Assembly (NCBI GenBank): GCA_963712655.1
Contig: CAVQIT010000006.1
Coordinates: 1-64,000 of the forward strand
Source of the DNA: Pollutimonas sp963712655
Lineage (GTDB): Bacteria > Pseudomonadota > Gammaproteobacteria > Burkholderiales > Burkholderiaceae_B
Direction: 5' to 3'
DNA: 64,000 nt
A program made the position numbers and the translations under genes. The notes beneath the pieces are model-generated. The model saw only the letters and a list, made by a program, of their open reading frames with translations, searched no databases and was not told the DNA's origin. Below are positions 26,071 to 35,327 of this stretch, piece by piece (the stretch's first letter is position 1; each line of letters begins with the position of its first letter).

Positions 26071-27612
26071 CTAGGTTTGGTCGTTCGGGTGATGCATTCC
26101 GCCCGGAGCCGCCCAATCCGCGGCGGGAACAATATCCTTTAGCCGGATAAAAGTGACGCGCACGCAGGTGCCGCCCGCAACGCCGTGACGGTGGCCGGGA
26201 GGCATGAAATTGACGCTGGCGCCGTGTTGTTCGGCAATTTCCTTCACGATGGAAAGCCCCAGTCCGCTGCCGTCCACCTTATTGCCCAGAACCCGGAAAA
26301 AACGGTCGAAGATGCGCTCTTGGTTCGCCACGTCTATGCCAGGCCCCGAGTCCTCGACTTCCAGGTAGGCGGACAGCGCATCGCCGCCTACCCGCACTGT
26401 CGCCCATCCTTGCGATGGGGTATAGAGCAGCGCGTTGTCTATCAGGTTGCCCAGCAGTTCGGCCAGCATCATGCCATTGCCCGAGACATGCATGGGCGCC
26501 TGCGCATGTTCGAAACCCAGGTCTATTTCTTTCTGCAAGGCCGTGCCCACCCAGTCCAATGTCGCTTTTTCGGCCATTTCATTCAGGTCGATGATCTCCG
26601 ACAGCGGCCGGGTCGATTCGTCGGCGCTTTCGGCCCGGGCCAGGGCGAGCAATTGATTGACCAGCCGGGTGGCCCGCTCGGAGCCTTTCACCAGTTGTTC
26701 CAGGCTGGCATTCATTTTTTCGGGACTGCGTTCCCGCAAGGCGAGTTCGGCTTGCGTGCGCATGCCGGCCAAGGGCGTCTTTAGCTGATGCGCGGCGTTC
26801 GCCACGAAGCGACGCTGTGTCTCGTTGGTGGCCGCCATGCGGGCCAGCAGGCTGTTCATGGCCGCAACCAGGGGCACGATTTCCGCCGGCGCCAGGTCAT
26901 CGCTGATGGGCGACATATCGTTGGTGCGCCGCGCGCGTATGCGTTCTTGCAGCAGGCTAAGGGGCTCGAGGCCTTGCGTCAGGCCCAGGCCGGCCAACAA
27001 GGCGGCCAGGGGCAGCACGATCAATTGCGGTGTCAACATGCCGGTAAGGATTTCTTGCTGCAGCGTGGCGCGCATTTCGTTGGATTGCGCGACGACCGTT
27101 AAAAAGCTCAGGCCATTGAGGTCCCGCCCGCCCCATATATATGCCACGCGCACGCTTTGGCCATTGAGCCGTTCGTTGCGGAACCGGATCATGTTTTCAT
27201 CGTAGGCCCAATTGTCCGGCAGGGGAATGCTGGCGTTTCCTCCGATCGAGTTGGCATTGGCGTCTTCGATTTCCCAGTGAATCAGGTTAGCGGGGTCGCC
27301 TTGCAGAATGGTGATGGCGGAGGCGGAAAGCTGTACGCCTTCAACGATTTTCTGTTGCTGGATTTCCTGCTTGAGCATGCGCAGATGATCGGCCAGCGTA
27401 CGGTCGTAGGGGGCATTGGCGATATTCTGCGCAATGAAGTAGGTGATGACCAGTCCTATGGTCCACAGCAAAAACAGTGGCCCGAACATCCAGATCATGA
27501 TTTTATTGAGCAGCGCCTGATTGTTTTTTTTGCGCCCGAACCAGCCCCGCCGCGGCGCGCGGGCCGCCGGTTCGCCATGAGCATCCTGCGAAGGTGGGGA
27601 GGGGCGGGACAT
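26071..27612 (-). CDS. Sensor histidine kinase (TctE-like)
   Basis: 513 aa. Membrane helix about residues 40-62, periplasmic 2CSK-type sensor region, second helix about 195-215, HAMP, then H-box NAAHQLKTPLAGM, N-box NLIDNALLYTP, G1 DSGPGID, F-box FDRFFRV and G2 GSGLGLSIVKE. The sensor layout matches TctE kinases that detect tricarboxylates. It is encoded 20 bp behind its response regulator and upstream of the MHS transporter. Confidence 0.92.
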   Translation of the reverse strand: MSRPSPPSQDAHGEPAARAPRRGWFGRKKNNQALLNKIMIWMFGPLFLLWTIGLVITYFIAQNIANAPYDRTLADHLRMLKQEIQQQKIVEGVQLSASAITILQGDPANLIHWEIEDANANSIGGNASIPLPDNWAYDENMIRFRNERLNGQSVRVAYIWGGRDLNGLSFLTVVAQSNEMRATLQQEILTGMLTPQLIVLPLAALLAGLGLTQGLEPLSLLQERIRARRTNDMSPISDDLAPAEIVPLVAAMNSLLARMAATNETQRRFVANAAHQLKTPLAGMRTQAELALRERSPEKMNASLEQLVKGSERATRLVNQLLALARAESADESTRPLSEIIDLNEMAEKATLDWVGTALQKEIDLGFEHAQAPMHVSGNGMMLAELLGNLIDNALLYTPSQGWATVRVGGDALSAYLEVEDSGPGIDVANQERIFDRFFRVLGNKVDGSGLGLSIVKEIAEQHGASVNFMPPGHRHGVAGGTCVRVTFIRLKDIVPAADWAAPGGMHHPNDQT

Positions 27613-27632
27613 TCAGGCGAGAGACCGCCGCG

Positions 27633-28322
27633 TCATGCGGCCAGCGGGTCGCTGCGGTGTTCGGCTTCCAGGCAGTACCCCAGGCCGCGCACGGTTATTA
27701 TCTTGGCGCCGCTGGGTTCCAGCTTTTTACGCAGCCTATGTATATAGACTTCGATGGCGTTGGGGGTGACCTCTTCGCCCCACTCGCACAGCAGGTCCAC
27801 GAACTGGTTCTTGCTGATCATGCGTCCGCAGCGCGACAGGAAAATCTCCAGCAGGCTGGTTTCGCGCGCCGAGAGCTCCAGCGGCTGGTCGTCGATGCGG
27901 GCGATGCGCCCGTTCAGGTCGAAACTGAGGCGCTTGTACTTGAGCAGGGTGTTGCTGTTGCCTGAGCTGCGCCGCGTCAGGGCCCGGACGCGCGCTTCCA
28001 GTTCGCTGAGCGCGAATGGCTTGGCCATATAGTCGTCCGCGCCCAGATCCAGCCCTTTGACGCGCTGGTCTATGGTGTCGGCGGCCGTTAAAATAAGCAC
28101 GGGTATCGGGGTGTTGCGCTGGCGCAGCAGGCGCAGTACGCCCAGGCCATGCATCAGGGGCAGGTCCAGATCCAGAATCAGCAGGTCGAAGCTTTGCAGT
28201 TGCAGGGCGGAGTCGGCGCTGGATCCATCGGCCACCACGTCCACGGCATAGCCGTCATAACGCAGCGAACGGGAAAGTCCATCGGCAAGAATACTGTCGT
28301 CCTCGGCGATTAGAATGCGCAT
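27633..28322 (-). CDS. OmpR-family response regulator (TctD-like)
   Basis: 229 aa. Receiver domain with acidic pocket ED near residue 8, phosphoacceptor Asp in LLILDLDLPLMHG, Thr in LILTAAD and Lys in YMAKPFALSEL. The C-terminal winged helix has IEVYIHRLRKKL and IITVRGLGYCL. It is transcribed divergently from recA with a 199-bp gap and cotranscribed with the kinase. Confidence 0.95.
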   Translation of the reverse strand: MRILIAEDDSILADGLSRSLRYDGYAVDVVADGSSADSALQLQSFDLLILDLDLPLMHGLGVLRLLRQRNTPIPVLILTAADTIDQRVKGLDLGADDYMAKPFALSELEARVRALTRRSSGNSNTLLKYKRLSFDLNGRIARIDDQPLELSARETSLLEIFLSRCGRMISKNQFVDLLCEWGEEVTPNAIEVYIHRLRKKLEPSGAKIITVRGLGYCLEAEHRSDPLAA

Positions 28323-28420
28323 GTCGAGTGGTTTCTGCTTGGTGTGTATAGGGTGTCCCCATTTTTACATGGGCGTTCGGGCCTGACCAGTCAGGGATTA
28401 CGATGTAAGATACTGGATAT

Positions 28421-28442
28421 CTGTTTATTTATACAGTACAAT
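28421..28442 (+). promoter_or_regulatory. LexA box and -10 of recA
   Basis: CTGT-N8-ACAG (28421-28436) is a perfect SOS-box core with an AT-only spacer. A -10-like TACAAT follows directly (28437-28442). LexA bound here would block RNA polymerase, giving normal SOS control of recA and probably recX. Confidence 0.88.
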
Positions 28443-28521
28443 TTGATGCAATAATTCTTTCGCTTTCATTGCCGCGTTACTGCGCTTTTATTTATTTCCG
28501 CTTTTAGTCAAGGATTCCCAC

Positions 28522-29601
28522 ATGGACGACAAAAACAGCAAAGCCGCTACCGAGCGCGCCAAAGCATTGGCTGCCGCCTTATCCCAAATCGATAAGCAGT
28601 TCGGCAAGGGTTCGGTAATGCGCTATGGCGATGACAAGGTCGAACACGACATCCTGGTTTGCTCCACGGGTTCCCTGGGGCTGGACATCGCCTTGGGCGT
28701 GGGCGGCTTGCCGCGCGGCCGCGTTGTCGAAGTCTATGGCCCCGAATCGTCCGGTAAAACCACCTTGACCCTGCAGGTCATTGCCGAAATGCAAAAAATC
28801 GGCGGCACCTGCGCCTTCATCGACGCCGAGCACGCGCTCGATGTCCAATACGCCTCCAAGCTTGGCGTCAACTTGAACGACCTGCTCATTTCCCAACCCG
28901 ATACCGGTGAACAGGCGCTTGAAATCACCGATGCATTGGTGCGTTCGGGTTCGGTCGATCTCATTGTCATCGACTCGGTCGCCGCGCTTGTACCCAAGGC
29001 CGAGATCGAAGGCGACATGGGCGATTCTCTGCCAGGCCTGCAGGCCCGCCTCATGAGCCAGGCCCTGCGCAAGCTTACCGCCAACATCAAGCGCGCCAAT
29101 TGCATGGTTATCTTCATCAACCAGATCCGCATGAAAATCGGCGTCATGTTCGGCAATCCCGAAACGACCACAGGCGGCAATGCGCTCAAGTTCTATGCGT
29201 CCGTCCGGCTCGATATCCGGCGCATCGGCGCCATCAAAAAGGGCGACGAAGTCGTCGGCAACGAAACCCGCGTCAAAGTGGTCAAGAACAAAGTCGCCCC
29301 GCCATTCAAGCAAGCTGAATTCGACATCATGTACGGCGCCGGCATTTCGCGCGAGGGCGAAATCATCGATCTTGGCGTGCAGGCCGGCATTGTCGACAAG
29401 GCTGGCGCCTGGTTCAGCTATAACGGCACGCGCATAGGGCAGGGCAAAGATAATGTGCGCGAATACCTCAAGGAACATCCCGAAATGGCGTTCGAAATCG
29501 AGAACCGGGTACGCGAGCAATCGGGCGTTATTGCGCAGGCCGCGGCCACTGTCAGGGCAGAGCCCCCGGCGGTGCTGGAAGAAGACGATCCCGCCGAATA
29601 A
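28522..29601 (+). CDS. recA: Recombinase RecA
   Basis: 359 aa. Walker A GPESSGKTT, Walker B VDLIVIDSVAALVP, MAW block TLTLQVIAEMQKIGGTCAFI, DNA-binding loop L1 EGDMGDSLPGLQARLMSQAL and L2 IFINQIRMKIGVMFGNPETT, with an acidic C-terminus (LEEDDPAE). It drives strand exchange and LexA cleavage. It has an SOS box upstream and recX 15 bp downstream. Confidence 0.99.
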   Translation: MDDKNSKAATERAKALAAALSQIDKQFGKGSVMRYGDDKVEHDILVCSTGSLGLDIALGVGGLPRGRVVEVYGPESSGKTTLTLQVIAEMQKIGGTCAFIDAEHALDVQYASKLGVNLNDLLISQPDTGEQALEITDALVRSGSVDLIVIDSVAALVPKAEIEGDMGDSLPGLQARLMSQALRKLTANIKRANCMVIFINQIRMKIGVMFGNPETTTGGNALKFYASVRLDIRRIGAIKKGDEVVGNETRVKVVKNKVAPPFKQAEFDIMYGAGISREGEIIDLGVQAGIVDKAGAWFSYNGTRIGQGKDNVREYLKEHPEMAFEIENRVREQSGVIAQAAATVRAEPPAVLEEDDPAE

Positions 29602-29616
29602 TCAGCCAGGATAGCC

Positions 29617-30141
29617 ATGCACTCCAAGGGCGACGACTTTGAAACCTTGTCCAGCACAGACGCGGACGACAAAGGGTTGAAGAAGAAAGGTCCCACCCTG
29701 AAGGCGCGGGCCATCGCCATACTTTCAAGGCGCGAAAATTCGCGCCTTGAATTGCGGCGCAAGCTGGCCGCGCATGCGAACGACCCCGAAGAACTCGAGC
29801 AGCTATTGAACGATCTCGAGCGCGAAAACTGGTTGTCCAACGAACGCTTCGCCCAGAACCTGGCGCATCGGCGTGCTGCCCGCCAAGGAGCGAACCGCAT
29901 AGTCCAAGAGCTTCGGCAGCACGATTTGGGCGATGAATGCATCGCCGGTCTTGCCCAGCAATTGCGCGATACCGAAGTCCAGCGCGCGCGCGCCGTGTGG
30001 GAAAAAAAATTCGGGCATCCGCCCGCCGATGCAAAAGACTACGCGAAGCAATTCCGTTTCTTGGCTTCACGCGGTTTTTCGGCGGATTGCTTGCGCCGCA
30101 TCCTGGGCGACCTGCCCGACGAATTAGCCACGCCCGATTAA
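29617..30141 (+). CDS. recX: Regulatory protein RecX
   Basis: 174 aa of three-helix repeats: ARAIAILSRRENSRLELRRK, then LLNDLERENWLSNERFAQNL and GANRIVQELRQHDLGDECI. It binds in the groove of the RecA filament and limits its growth. The N-terminal 25 residues are a charged linker. Usual position directly behind recA. Confidence 0.95.
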   Translation: MHSKGDDFETLSSTDADDKGLKKKGPTLKARAIAILSRRENSRLELRRKLAAHANDPEELEQLLNDLERENWLSNERFAQNLAHRRAARQGANRIVQELRQHDLGDECIAGLAQQLRDTEVQRARAVWEKKFGHPPADAKDYAKQFRFLASRGFSADCLRRILGDLPDELATPD

Positions 30142-30231
30142 GCGCGGCGGTTTATCGGCCTGGCCTTTTGGCTAGTCATGGCTGCCATCAGCGAATCCAT
30201 TCGAACTGCCCATTTACTTCGGGCTGCCCAT

Positions 30232-30705
30232 TTATTTCGGCAAATTGTCAACGTTGGCGCCGGCTTGCACTTGGTGCTGCTGAAACCACCCCTGCTGCAT
30301 TTCCAGGGCGTAGACGATAGGCCCGGTGGGGCAGTGCCCATCCAGGCTATGCGGCTGCATGTCGGCGATGTTCACGATTACTCCCTGGCTGTCGATAAAT
30401 GCTATCGATAGCGGCAAAGGTGTGTTTTTCATCCAGAAGCAGGGCATGCCTACCTCGTCGAATACAAACAGCATGCCGTGGTCGGGAGGCAGCGATGAGC
30501 GGTTCATCAGGCCATAGGAGCGGCTGCTTTCGGTGGCGGCGACCTCCGCATCGACGGCATGCGGGCCTATGGTCAGTTGCGCGGTTGGCAGCAGCAGGCT
30601 TTGCGCCGAGGCTGGCAAGGACCCAACGGCAATAAGCATTGCCGCGATAAGGGTGCGAAAAAAAACAGGGCCTGAAAGCCCTGCCAGCGGATAAAATTTA
30701 TGCAT
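30232..30705 (-). CDS. DUF192 family secreted protein
   Basis: 157 aa with a signal peptide (FFRTLIAAMLIAVGSLPASA). The DUF192 core is clear: RSYGLMNRSSLPPDHGMLFV, then GMPCFWMKNTPLPLSIAFID and ALEMQQGWFQQHQVQAG. The family is a small beta-barrel, usually periplasmic, of unknown function. It is 32 bp downstream of the csp gene on the same strand. Confidence 0.92.
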   Translation of the reverse strand: MHKFYPLAGLSGPVFFRTLIAAMLIAVGSLPASAQSLLLPTAQLTIGPHAVDAEVAATESSRSYGLMNRSSLPPDHGMLFVFDEVGMPCFWMKNTPLPLSIAFIDSQGVIVNIADMQPHSLDGHCPTGPIVYALEMQQGWFQQHQVQAGANVDNLPK

Positions 30706-30737
30706 TATTATTAAAGCAAACCCTTTGTTGCGTGCGA

Positions 30738-30983
30738 TCAGGCAGCCGTAATATTGAGTGCTTGCTTGCCCTTTGGTCCTTGAGCGATTTCAAAAGCGAC
30801 TTTCTGGCCTTCTTTAAGGGTCTTGAAGCCGTTCATTTGGATGGATGAAAAATGCGCGAAAAGGTCTTCGCCCCCATTGTCGGGGGTAATAAAGCCGAAA
30901 CCTTTGGCATCGTTGAACCATTTGACGGTTCCAGTCAGCTTTTGGGTATCCCCTGGTTCAGAGGTTGCGGTTGTATCAGACAT
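30738..30983 (-). CDS. Cold-shock-domain protein (CspA/CspD family)
   Basis: 81 aa: a 14-residue Ser/Thr-rich N-terminus and one cold shock domain with RNP1 KGFGFITPD and RNP2-like DLFAHFS. It binds single-stranded nucleic acid. The arrangement csp divergent from clpS-clpA is conserved in proteobacteria, where the csp gene is usually cspD. Confidence 0.93.
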   Translation of the reverse strand: MSDTTATSEPGDTQKLTGTVKWFNDAKGFGFITPDNGGEDLFAHFSSIQMNGFKTLKEGQKVAFEIAQGPKGKQALNITAA

Positions 30984-31123
30984 GCGGACTGCCTCTCGAC
31001 TATAGTGTATAGGTTGAAACTCGACTACAAGGATTAACTTTAGCCTACGAATTCTGGCATGCCAATACTTCCGAGCTGTCAGAATACTATGATAATGCGC
31101 AATTTATCCTTACCTAGTCAACT

Positions 31124-31468
31124 ATGGAAACCACTAGTATTGTCATGGCCACTCAAATCGAAAATCAACGGGACAAGGTTCTGGATCGCCAGGCCGCCAA
31201 ACTTGCGCCGCCGCCCATGTATCAAGTGGTGCTGTTGAACGATGATTACACGCCTATGGAGTTTGTCGTCGGTGTGCTGCAACGGATTTTTGGCAAGAGC
31301 GAAGACGAGGCGGCACACATCATGCTGAAAGTACACCATGAAGGCCGCGGCGTCTGTGGTGTATACCCCCGCGATATTGCGGCCACCCGTGTCGAGATGG
31401 TGCGCCAGTTGGCGCATGCGCGCCAGCATCCTTTGCAATGCGTTATGGAGCCGGCGCCGGAGGCATAG
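31124..31468 (+). CDS. clpS: ClpA adaptor ClpS
   Basis: 114 aa. PPPMYQVVLLNDDYTPMEFV contains the N-degron-binding NDD/TPMEFV pocket, and HHEGRGVCGVYPRDIAAT is the second conserved block. It delivers N-end-rule substrates to ClpAP. Start 31124 is used; ATG 31145 is an alternative and neither has a strong SD. clpA follows after 221 bp. Confidence 0.96.
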   Translation: METTSIVMATQIENQRDKVLDRQAAKLAPPPMYQVVLLNDDYTPMEFVVGVLQRIFGKSEDEAAHIMLKVHHEGRGVCGVYPRDIAATRVEMVRQLAHARQHPLQCVMEPAPEA

Positions 31469-31689
31469 GGCACTGCGCGCATTGCCTTGGCCGCCATCGA
31501 TATGTTGCCTGTCGGCACGGGTCCGGGCAATAGGTAAAAAGTACGGGTATAGTAAGGTTATTGGCCGCTTTGATGCAGGCTGGTAACAGTAAGATGACTC
31601 TTTTATTAATGTTGATACGCAAGGTCGATTTAGTCATAGAATAGGATTTATCGAATTGTTTGTCCGCTCCGATATGTAATGGAGGAAGC

Positions 31690-34011
31690 GTGATTTCCGA
31701 AGAACTTGAAGTCAGCCTGCACATGGCCTTTGTCGAGGCCCGCACAGCGCGACATGAATTTATAACGGTGGAGCACCTGCTGCTCTCCTTGCTTGACAAC
31801 GCCGCCGCCGCCGAGGTGCTACGCGCCTGCTCGGCCAATATCGACGCCCTGCGCCAGGAACTGCGCAAGTTCATCAACGAGAACACCCCGGTGTTTCCCG
31901 GCGAGGACGAAGTCGATACGCAGCCCACGCTGGGTTTCCAGCGGGTCATTCAGCGCGCCATCATGCATGTGTCCTCGGGCAATTCCAACAAGAACACGGT
32001 CACGGGCGCGAATGTGCTGGTGGCCATGTATGGCGAAAAGGATTCCCACGCGGTCTATTTCTTGCAGCAGCAGGGCGTTACGCGGCTGGACGTGGTGAAT
32101 TTCCTGTCGCATGGCATTACGAAGATCAATGAAGAAATCACGCCCGAGCCCGCCAAGGCTCAGCCCGCCGATGCCGAATCCAAGCCCGATCAGCAAAAAT
32201 CGCCGCTTGAGCTCTACGCTACCGATCTCAACCAGGAAGCGCGCCAGGGCCGCATCGACCCCCTGATCGGTCGCGAGCACGAAGTCGAGCGGGTCATCCA
32301 GGTTTTGTGCCGCCGGCGCAAGAACAACCCCTTGCTTGTGGGCGAAGCCGGTGTGGGCAAAACGGCGATTGCCGAAGGCCTTGCATGGCGCATTACCAAA
32401 GGCGATGTCCCTGAAATCCTGGCCGACGCCGAAGTCTATGCGCTCGACATGGGGGCATTGCTGGCGGGTACCAAGTATCGCGGCGATTTCGAGCAGCGTC
32501 TCAAGGGCGTGCTCAAGTCGCTCAAGGACAACAGCAACGCCATTTTGTTCATCGACGAAATCCATACCCTGATCGGCGCCGGCTCGGCGTCGGGCGGTAC
32601 GCTGGATGCCTCGAACCTGCTCAAGCCGGCCCTGTCGTCGGGTCAGCTTAAATGCATGGGCGCCACCACATATAACGAATATCGCGGCATTTTCGAAAAA
32701 GATCACGCGCTGTCGCGTCGTTTCCAGAAAATCGACGTGGCCGAACCCACGGTTGAACAAACCATCCAGATTCTGCGCGGCCTGAAAGTCCACTTCGAAG
32801 CCCATCACGGTGTGCGCTATTCTGCGGCGGCCATTACGGCGGCGGCCGAGCTGGCGGCTCGCCACATCAACGACCGCTTCCTGCCCGACAAGGCCATCGA
32901 CGTCATCGACGAAGCGGGAGCGGCGCAACGGCTGTTGCCGCGCTCGCGGCAAAAGAAAGTAATAGGCAAGGCCGAGGTCCAGGCCACGGTGGCCAAGATT
33001 GCACGGATTCCGCCGCAAAGCGTATCCAACGACGACCGCAACAAGCTGGCTACGCTCGAACGCGATCTGAAAACCGTGGTTTTCGGCCAGGATACCGCTA
33101 TCGAAGCCTTGGCGGCGTCCATAAAAATGGCCCGGTCCGGGCTGGGCCGCCCCGACAAGCCTATTGGGTCCTTCCTGTTTTCCGGGCCCACCGGTGTCGG
33201 TAAAACCGAGGTTGCGCGTCAACTGGCCTTTGTATTGGGCATCGAGCTGCTGCGTTTCGATATGTCCGAATACATGGAACGCCATACGGTATCGCGCCTG
33301 ATAGGCGCGCCTCCCGGCTATGTGGGGTTCGACCAGGGCGGCCTGCTTACCGAGGCCGTCAGCAAGCAGCCGCATTGCGTGTTGCTGCTCGATGAAATCG
33401 AAAAAGCCCATCCCGACGTATACAACATACTGCTTCAGGTCATGGATCACGGCACGCTTACCGACAATAACGGTCGCAAGTCGGATTTCCGCAATGTTAT
33501 CCTGGTCATGACCACCAACGCCGGGGCCGATGCGCTCAATCGCAGCACAATAGGCTTTGCCGCGGTGTCGCGCACCGGCGATGAAATGGCCGACATCAAG
33601 CGCCTGTTCACGCCCGAGTTCCGCAATCGCCTCGACGCCATCATCGGCTTTACGCCGCTGTCGCGCGACGTCATCATGCGGGTGGTCGACAAATTCCTTA
33701 TGCAGCTCGAAGACCAATTGCACGAAAAACGGGTCGAGGTGGTGTTCTCTCAAGAACTGCGCGAGCACCTTGCCAAAGAGGGCTTCGATCCGGCCATGGG
33801 TGCGCGGCCCATGCAGCGGCTTATCCAGGACACGATACGCCGCGCTTTGGCCGACGAATTGCTGTTCGGGCGCCTGGTTGACGGCGGCCATGTCGAGATC
33901 GGCCTGGATAGCGACGGAAAGGTCGAACTGGTTTTTTCGGAAAAATCCGATAAAGCCGCCAAGCCGAACCAGGCATCGCCTTCGCATCCGGAACCCGAGC
34001 TGGTCGATTGA
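31690..34011 (+). CDS. clpA: ATP-dependent Clp protease ATPase subunit ClpA
   Basis: 773 aa from GTG at 31690, chosen over upstream in-frame codons because GGAGG lies five bases ahead and MISEELEVSLHMAF is the family start. N domain to about 145, D1 with GEAGVGKTAIAEGLA and Walker B ILFIDEIHTLIGAG, D2 with GPTGVGKTEVARQL and VLLLDEIEKAHPD. It unfolds substrates into ClpP. Confidence 0.98.
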   Translation: MISEELEVSLHMAFVEARTARHEFITVEHLLLSLLDNAAAAEVLRACSANIDALRQELRKFINENTPVFPGEDEVDTQPTLGFQRVIQRAIMHVSSGNSNKNTVTGANVLVAMYGEKDSHAVYFLQQQGVTRLDVVNFLSHGITKINEEITPEPAKAQPADAESKPDQQKSPLELYATDLNQEARQGRIDPLIGREHEVERVIQVLCRRRKNNPLLVGEAGVGKTAIAEGLAWRITKGDVPEILADAEVYALDMGALLAGTKYRGDFEQRLKGVLKSLKDNSNAILFIDEIHTLIGAGSASGGTLDASNLLKPALSSGQLKCMGATTYNEYRGIFEKDHALSRRFQKIDVAEPTVEQTIQILRGLKVHFEAHHGVRYSAAAITAAAELAARHINDRFLPDKAIDVIDEAGAAQRLLPRSRQKKVIGKAEVQATVAKIARIPPQSVSNDDRNKLATLERDLKTVVFGQDTAIEALAASIKMARSGLGRPDKPIGSFLFSGPTGVGKTEVARQLAFVLGIELLRFDMSEYMERHTVSRLIGAPPGYVGFDQGGLLTEAVSKQPHCVLLLDEIEKAHPDVYNILLQVMDHGTLTDNNGRKSDFRNVILVMTTNAGADALNRSTIGFAAVSRTGDEMADIKRLFTPEFRNRLDAIIGFTPLSRDVIMRVVDKFLMQLEDQLHEKRVEVVFSQELREHLAKEGFDPAMGARPMQRLIQDTIRRALADELLFGRLVDGGHVEIGLDSDGKVELVFSEKSDKAAKPNQASPSHPEPELVD

Positions 34012-35312
34012 TGGCGGCAGGCCTGGTCATTGCCTGCCAGCATTGCGCAACGCTGCATGAGCGGGCGCCCATAGAACCGGGCGCCATCGCGGACTGCACG
34101 CGTTGCGGCTCCGAGCTGTACCGGCAAAGCGGCGTGCCATTGGACGGTTGGATCGCCCTGGTCATCGGCACATTGCTGGTATTCGCCATCGCCAATTATT
34201 TTCCTATCGCCACGCTGACATTGCAGGGCATGACGGTGCAGGCCTCGCTTCCGGGAGCCCTGTGGCTGACCTGGCAGCAAGACCATCAAGTCGTGGCGGT
34301 CATGACAGGGCTGTTCGGATTCGGCCTGCCGCTGATGCAATTGCTTTTTTTGCTATGGGCGCTGATGTCGATCCGGTCCCGGCGCTTGCCGGCCGATTTT
34401 CATTATGGTTTGCGTTTTTTGCACTGGATGGAGTCATGGAGCATGGTTCCGGTCCTGATGCTGGGCATACTGGTAGCCATGGTGAAATTCTCCAGCCTGG
34501 CTTCTCTTGCCGTTGGGCCGGGCCTGGCGGCGTTTGCTGTCCTGACCCTTTTGCTGACCGGCCTGAGCCGGGTCACCGCACATCGTTTATGGCGCGATGC
34601 CGAAGATGCCGGACTGGTGCCGCTGTCGGCGCCGGATATGTCCGCCGGTCAGTCCGCGGCGTCGTGTTCGTCCTGCGGCTATGTGCAAAATATTCAATCT
34701 GGGGACTCTTCATGCCGGTGCGAACGCTGCCATGCGCGCATACATCTGCGCAAACCGGACTCCACCGCCCGGGTCTGGGCTTTGATCATAGCGGCCGGCA
34801 TTGCCTATATACCCGCCAATGTATTGCCTGTAATGCAGTTGCGGACTGTCCTGGGCGCGAGCGCCCATACCATTCTGGGGGGCGTCATTGAATTGTGGCA
34901 ATATGGTTCCTGGGATCTTGCCCTGGTGGTTTTCGTGGCCAGCGTGGTGGTGCCCTTGACCAAGATCCTGGCGCTCGTGGTCCTCATGCTGCGCCGGCGA
35001 TGGCATGGCGCAGCCGTTCAGCGCCAGCGCACACGTCTCTACGAATTGGTCGAATTCATCGGGCAATGGTCGATGCTGGATGTGTTCGTTGTGATTCTCC
35101 TGAGCGCCATGGCTGATTTTCCAGATGTGTCCCAGGTGGTTGCCGGGCCGGGAGCCGCAAGCTTCGGCCTGGTGGTCATCCTTACCATGCTGGCCGCGGC
35201 CAGCTACGATCCGCGTCAGGGTTGGGATAGCCAGCCGCGGTTGCATGCGCCGAGCGCGATACAATCCCACACTGGTTCCACTTCGCGGCCGGCAGTGCCT
35301 GGCAGAACGTAG
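34011..35312 (+). CDS. pqiA: PqiA-type paraquat-inducible membrane protein
   Basis: 433 aa. The ATG overlaps the clpA stop (TGATG). Two tandem halves each start with a zinc ribbon (CQHCATLH with CTRCGSELY; CSSCGYV with CERCHARI) followed by about four membrane helices (RNYFPI-type motif as ANYFPIATLTLQG; IPANVLPVMQL). PqiA is the inner-membrane part of the Pqi lipid-transport bridge. Coupling to clpA is unusual but the spacing suggests read-through. Confidence 0.93.
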   Translation: MAAGLVIACQHCATLHERAPIEPGAIADCTRCGSELYRQSGVPLDGWIALVIGTLLVFAIANYFPIATLTLQGMTVQASLPGALWLTWQQDHQVVAVMTGLFGFGLPLMQLLFLLWALMSIRSRRLPADFHYGLRFLHWMESWSMVPVLMLGILVAMVKFSSLASLAVGPGLAAFAVLTLLLTGLSRVTAHRLWRDAEDAGLVPLSAPDMSAGQSAASCSSCGYVQNIQSGDSSCRCERCHARIHLRKPDSTARVWALIIAAGIAYIPANVLPVMQLRTVLGASAHTILGGVIELWQYGSWDLALVVFVASVVVPLTKILALVVLMLRRRWHGAAVQRQRTRLYELVEFIGQWSMLDVFVVILLSAMADFPDVSQVVAGPGAASFGLVVILTMLAAASYDPRQGWDSQPRLHAPSAIQSHTGSTSRPAVPGRT

Positions 35313-35327
35313 TCTCAAGAGGGCGGC